NCBI GenBank assembly: GCA_902802905.1
Contig: CADCNT010000003.1
Span: forward strand, 88,354 to 123,556
Length of the DNA: 35,203 nucleotides
Origin: an uncultured Erysipelotrichaceae bacterium
GTDB lineage: Bacteria; Bacillota_I; Bacilli_A; RFN20; CAG-826
Direction of reading: 5' to 3'
Below, piece after piece: positions 34,837 to 35,203 of the stretch. A program made the translations under genes and the position numbers. Position 1 is the first letter of the stretch, and each line of letters opens with the position of its first letter. The notes under the pieces were generated by a model. That model ran no database searches, had not been told where the DNA came from, and saw only the letters and a list, made by a program, of their open reading frames with translations.

Positions 34837-34860
34837 TTATCTTATCATAGATAAGGATAA
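34837..34860 (-). promoter_or_regulatory. pnp promoter overlapping an inverted repeat
   Basis: On the minus strand TGATAAGAT is an extended -10 (box at 34839-34844). The -10 lies within a near-perfect inverted repeat: TTATCTTATC (34837-34846) and GATAAGGATAA (34850-34860) with one bulged base. No good -35 is seen. The repeat could be a protein-binding site covering the promoter. Confidence 0.45.
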
Positions 34861-34911
34861 AAAGCGAAATGATTTTTTCTTTTATTCATTTTTTGTTTAA
34901 AAACAACTATT

Positions 34912-35019
34912 GTGATTAAGTATATACAAGGTTTCATTAAAGTATCAATACAAGTAGACATTAACGATATAACTCACGCTTGGATTAAAACCATTTTTAA
35001 AACATATAACATTAATTAG
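34912..35019 (+). other. possible 35-codon ORF or small RNA ahead of an orphan terminator
   Basis: A GTG-started frame (MIKYIQGFIKVSIQVDIND...) runs 35 codons to a TAG inside the terminator at 35018-35038. There is no ATG, no convincing ribosome site and no recognised homologue. The reason for listing it is that a strong plus-strand terminator otherwise has no gene to serve. The frame may simply be chance and the transcript non-coding. Confidence 0.2.
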
Positions 35020-35038
35020 TCTCGAAAGAGGCTTTTTT
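35018..35038 (+). terminator. orphan plus-strand terminator
   Basis: AGTCTC, GAAA tetraloop, GAGGCT and a run of six Ts. The stable GNRA-type loop and the T-run make it a good intrinsic terminator. No confident plus-strand gene precedes it; the nearest upstream gene is pnp on the other strand. Confidence 0.75.
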
Positions 35039-35050
35039 CTTTATTTTGTT

Positions 35051-35080
35051 AAAATAAAAACGCCCGTTGTTTGGGCGTTT
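35051..35080 (-). terminator. terminator of a minus-strand gene beyond the right edge
   Basis: AAACGCCC (35058-35065), a 7-nt loop and GGGCGTTT (35073-35080). The T-rich tail TTATTTT lies on the minus strand. It implies a minus-strand transcript entering from the right. No confident coding end is seen between here and the edge. Confidence 0.75.
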
Positions 35081-35125
35081 CGATTGTCTTGAACTTAATT
35101 ATTTTCTGGTTCTTTAAACTAAAAG

Positions 35126-35155
35126 GTGGACAAAATTATTGATGTCCACTTTTTT
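35126..35155 (+). terminator. terminator-like hairpin near the right edge
   Basis: GTGGACA (35126-35132), a 10-nt loop, TGTCCAC (35143-35149) and six Ts on the plus strand. On the minus strand the trailing bases are CCTTTTAG, also weakly terminator-like. The arms could alternatively be insertion-sequence related. The final 50 bases contain only short frames. Confidence 0.5.
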
Positions 35156-35203
35156 GTTTATAACTTTGTTATGTTTTAGGCACAAGAAAAGTCCTCGTTA
35201 TAA

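Noticed and set aside
1-35203. CRISPR array, rRNA, tRNA, prophage or complete insertion sequence
   Set aside because: No regularly spaced repeats, no rRNA or tRNA sequence, and no integrase, transposase or phage structural gene could be recognised.

Overview
The window looks like a chromosomal segment of a low-GC, anaerobic member of the Bacillota (Firmicutes), probably an uncultured Bacilli/Erysipelotrichia/Mollicutes-related gut lineage; this placement is inference from gene content. Supporting signs are a T-box leader on alaS, an RNase J family protein, comEA-comEC-holA next to rpsT, an alaS-ruvX-DUF1292 string, a flavodiiron/rubredoxin oxygen-detoxification cluster and an anaerobic glycerol-3-phosphate dehydrogenase-like triad. 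TGA ends several genes (fmt, comEA, the first chromate transporter, dtd, the RNase J-like gene, the GNAT gene), so the standard bacterial code is used, not the mycoplasma code.

Layout, left to right. 1-1307 (-): fmt followed by the truncated start of a nuclease-helicase. 1380-4207 (+): a small metallophosphoesterase, an orphan AMP-ligase/carrier-protein fusion, and rpsT. 4220-8322 (-): holA, comEC and comEA (DNA uptake), then greA. 8384-10400: a tandem-TIR protein (-) diverging from a split chromate-transporter pair (+) across a 74-bp gap that holds a perfect 16-bp palindrome. 10393-13896 (-): T-box, alaS, ruvX and a DUF1292 gene. 13931-16447 (-): flavodoxin, four-domain flavodiiron protein and rubredoxin. 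16527-17820: a GNAT acetyltransferase (+) converging on an unidentified membrane protein (-) that has an unusually structured upstream region. 18013-20902 (-): pyrimidine-nucleoside phosphorylase, dtd and mnmA. 20994-22268 (+): a NOL1/NOP2/Sun RNA methyltransferase. 22265-27696 (-): ftsK, a type I pullulanase and plsC. 27764-29449 (-): an RNase J-like protein with an eroded active site. 29522-32543 (-): GlpA-like, GlpB-like and DUF1667 proteins. 32604-34799 (-): pnp. The last 370 bases hold terminator-like hairpins and no clear gene.

Most of the window is housekeeping. Four things stand out. (1) A compact protein with two TIR domains, both keeping the catalytic-type glutamate, is expressed from a predicted leaderless promoter opposite a transporter pair and is the best candidate for an undescribed system. 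(2) About eight genes have a TATAAT-like box only about 6-10 nt before the start codon and no Shine-Dalgarno, suggesting widespread leaderless or near-leaderless mRNAs alongside normal SD genes. (3) The only RNase J-like gene seen has lost several metal-binding residues. (4) Regulation is very compact: terminators lie inside convergent neighbours' coding regions, terminators abut the next promoter, and perfect palindromes sit between divergent genes.
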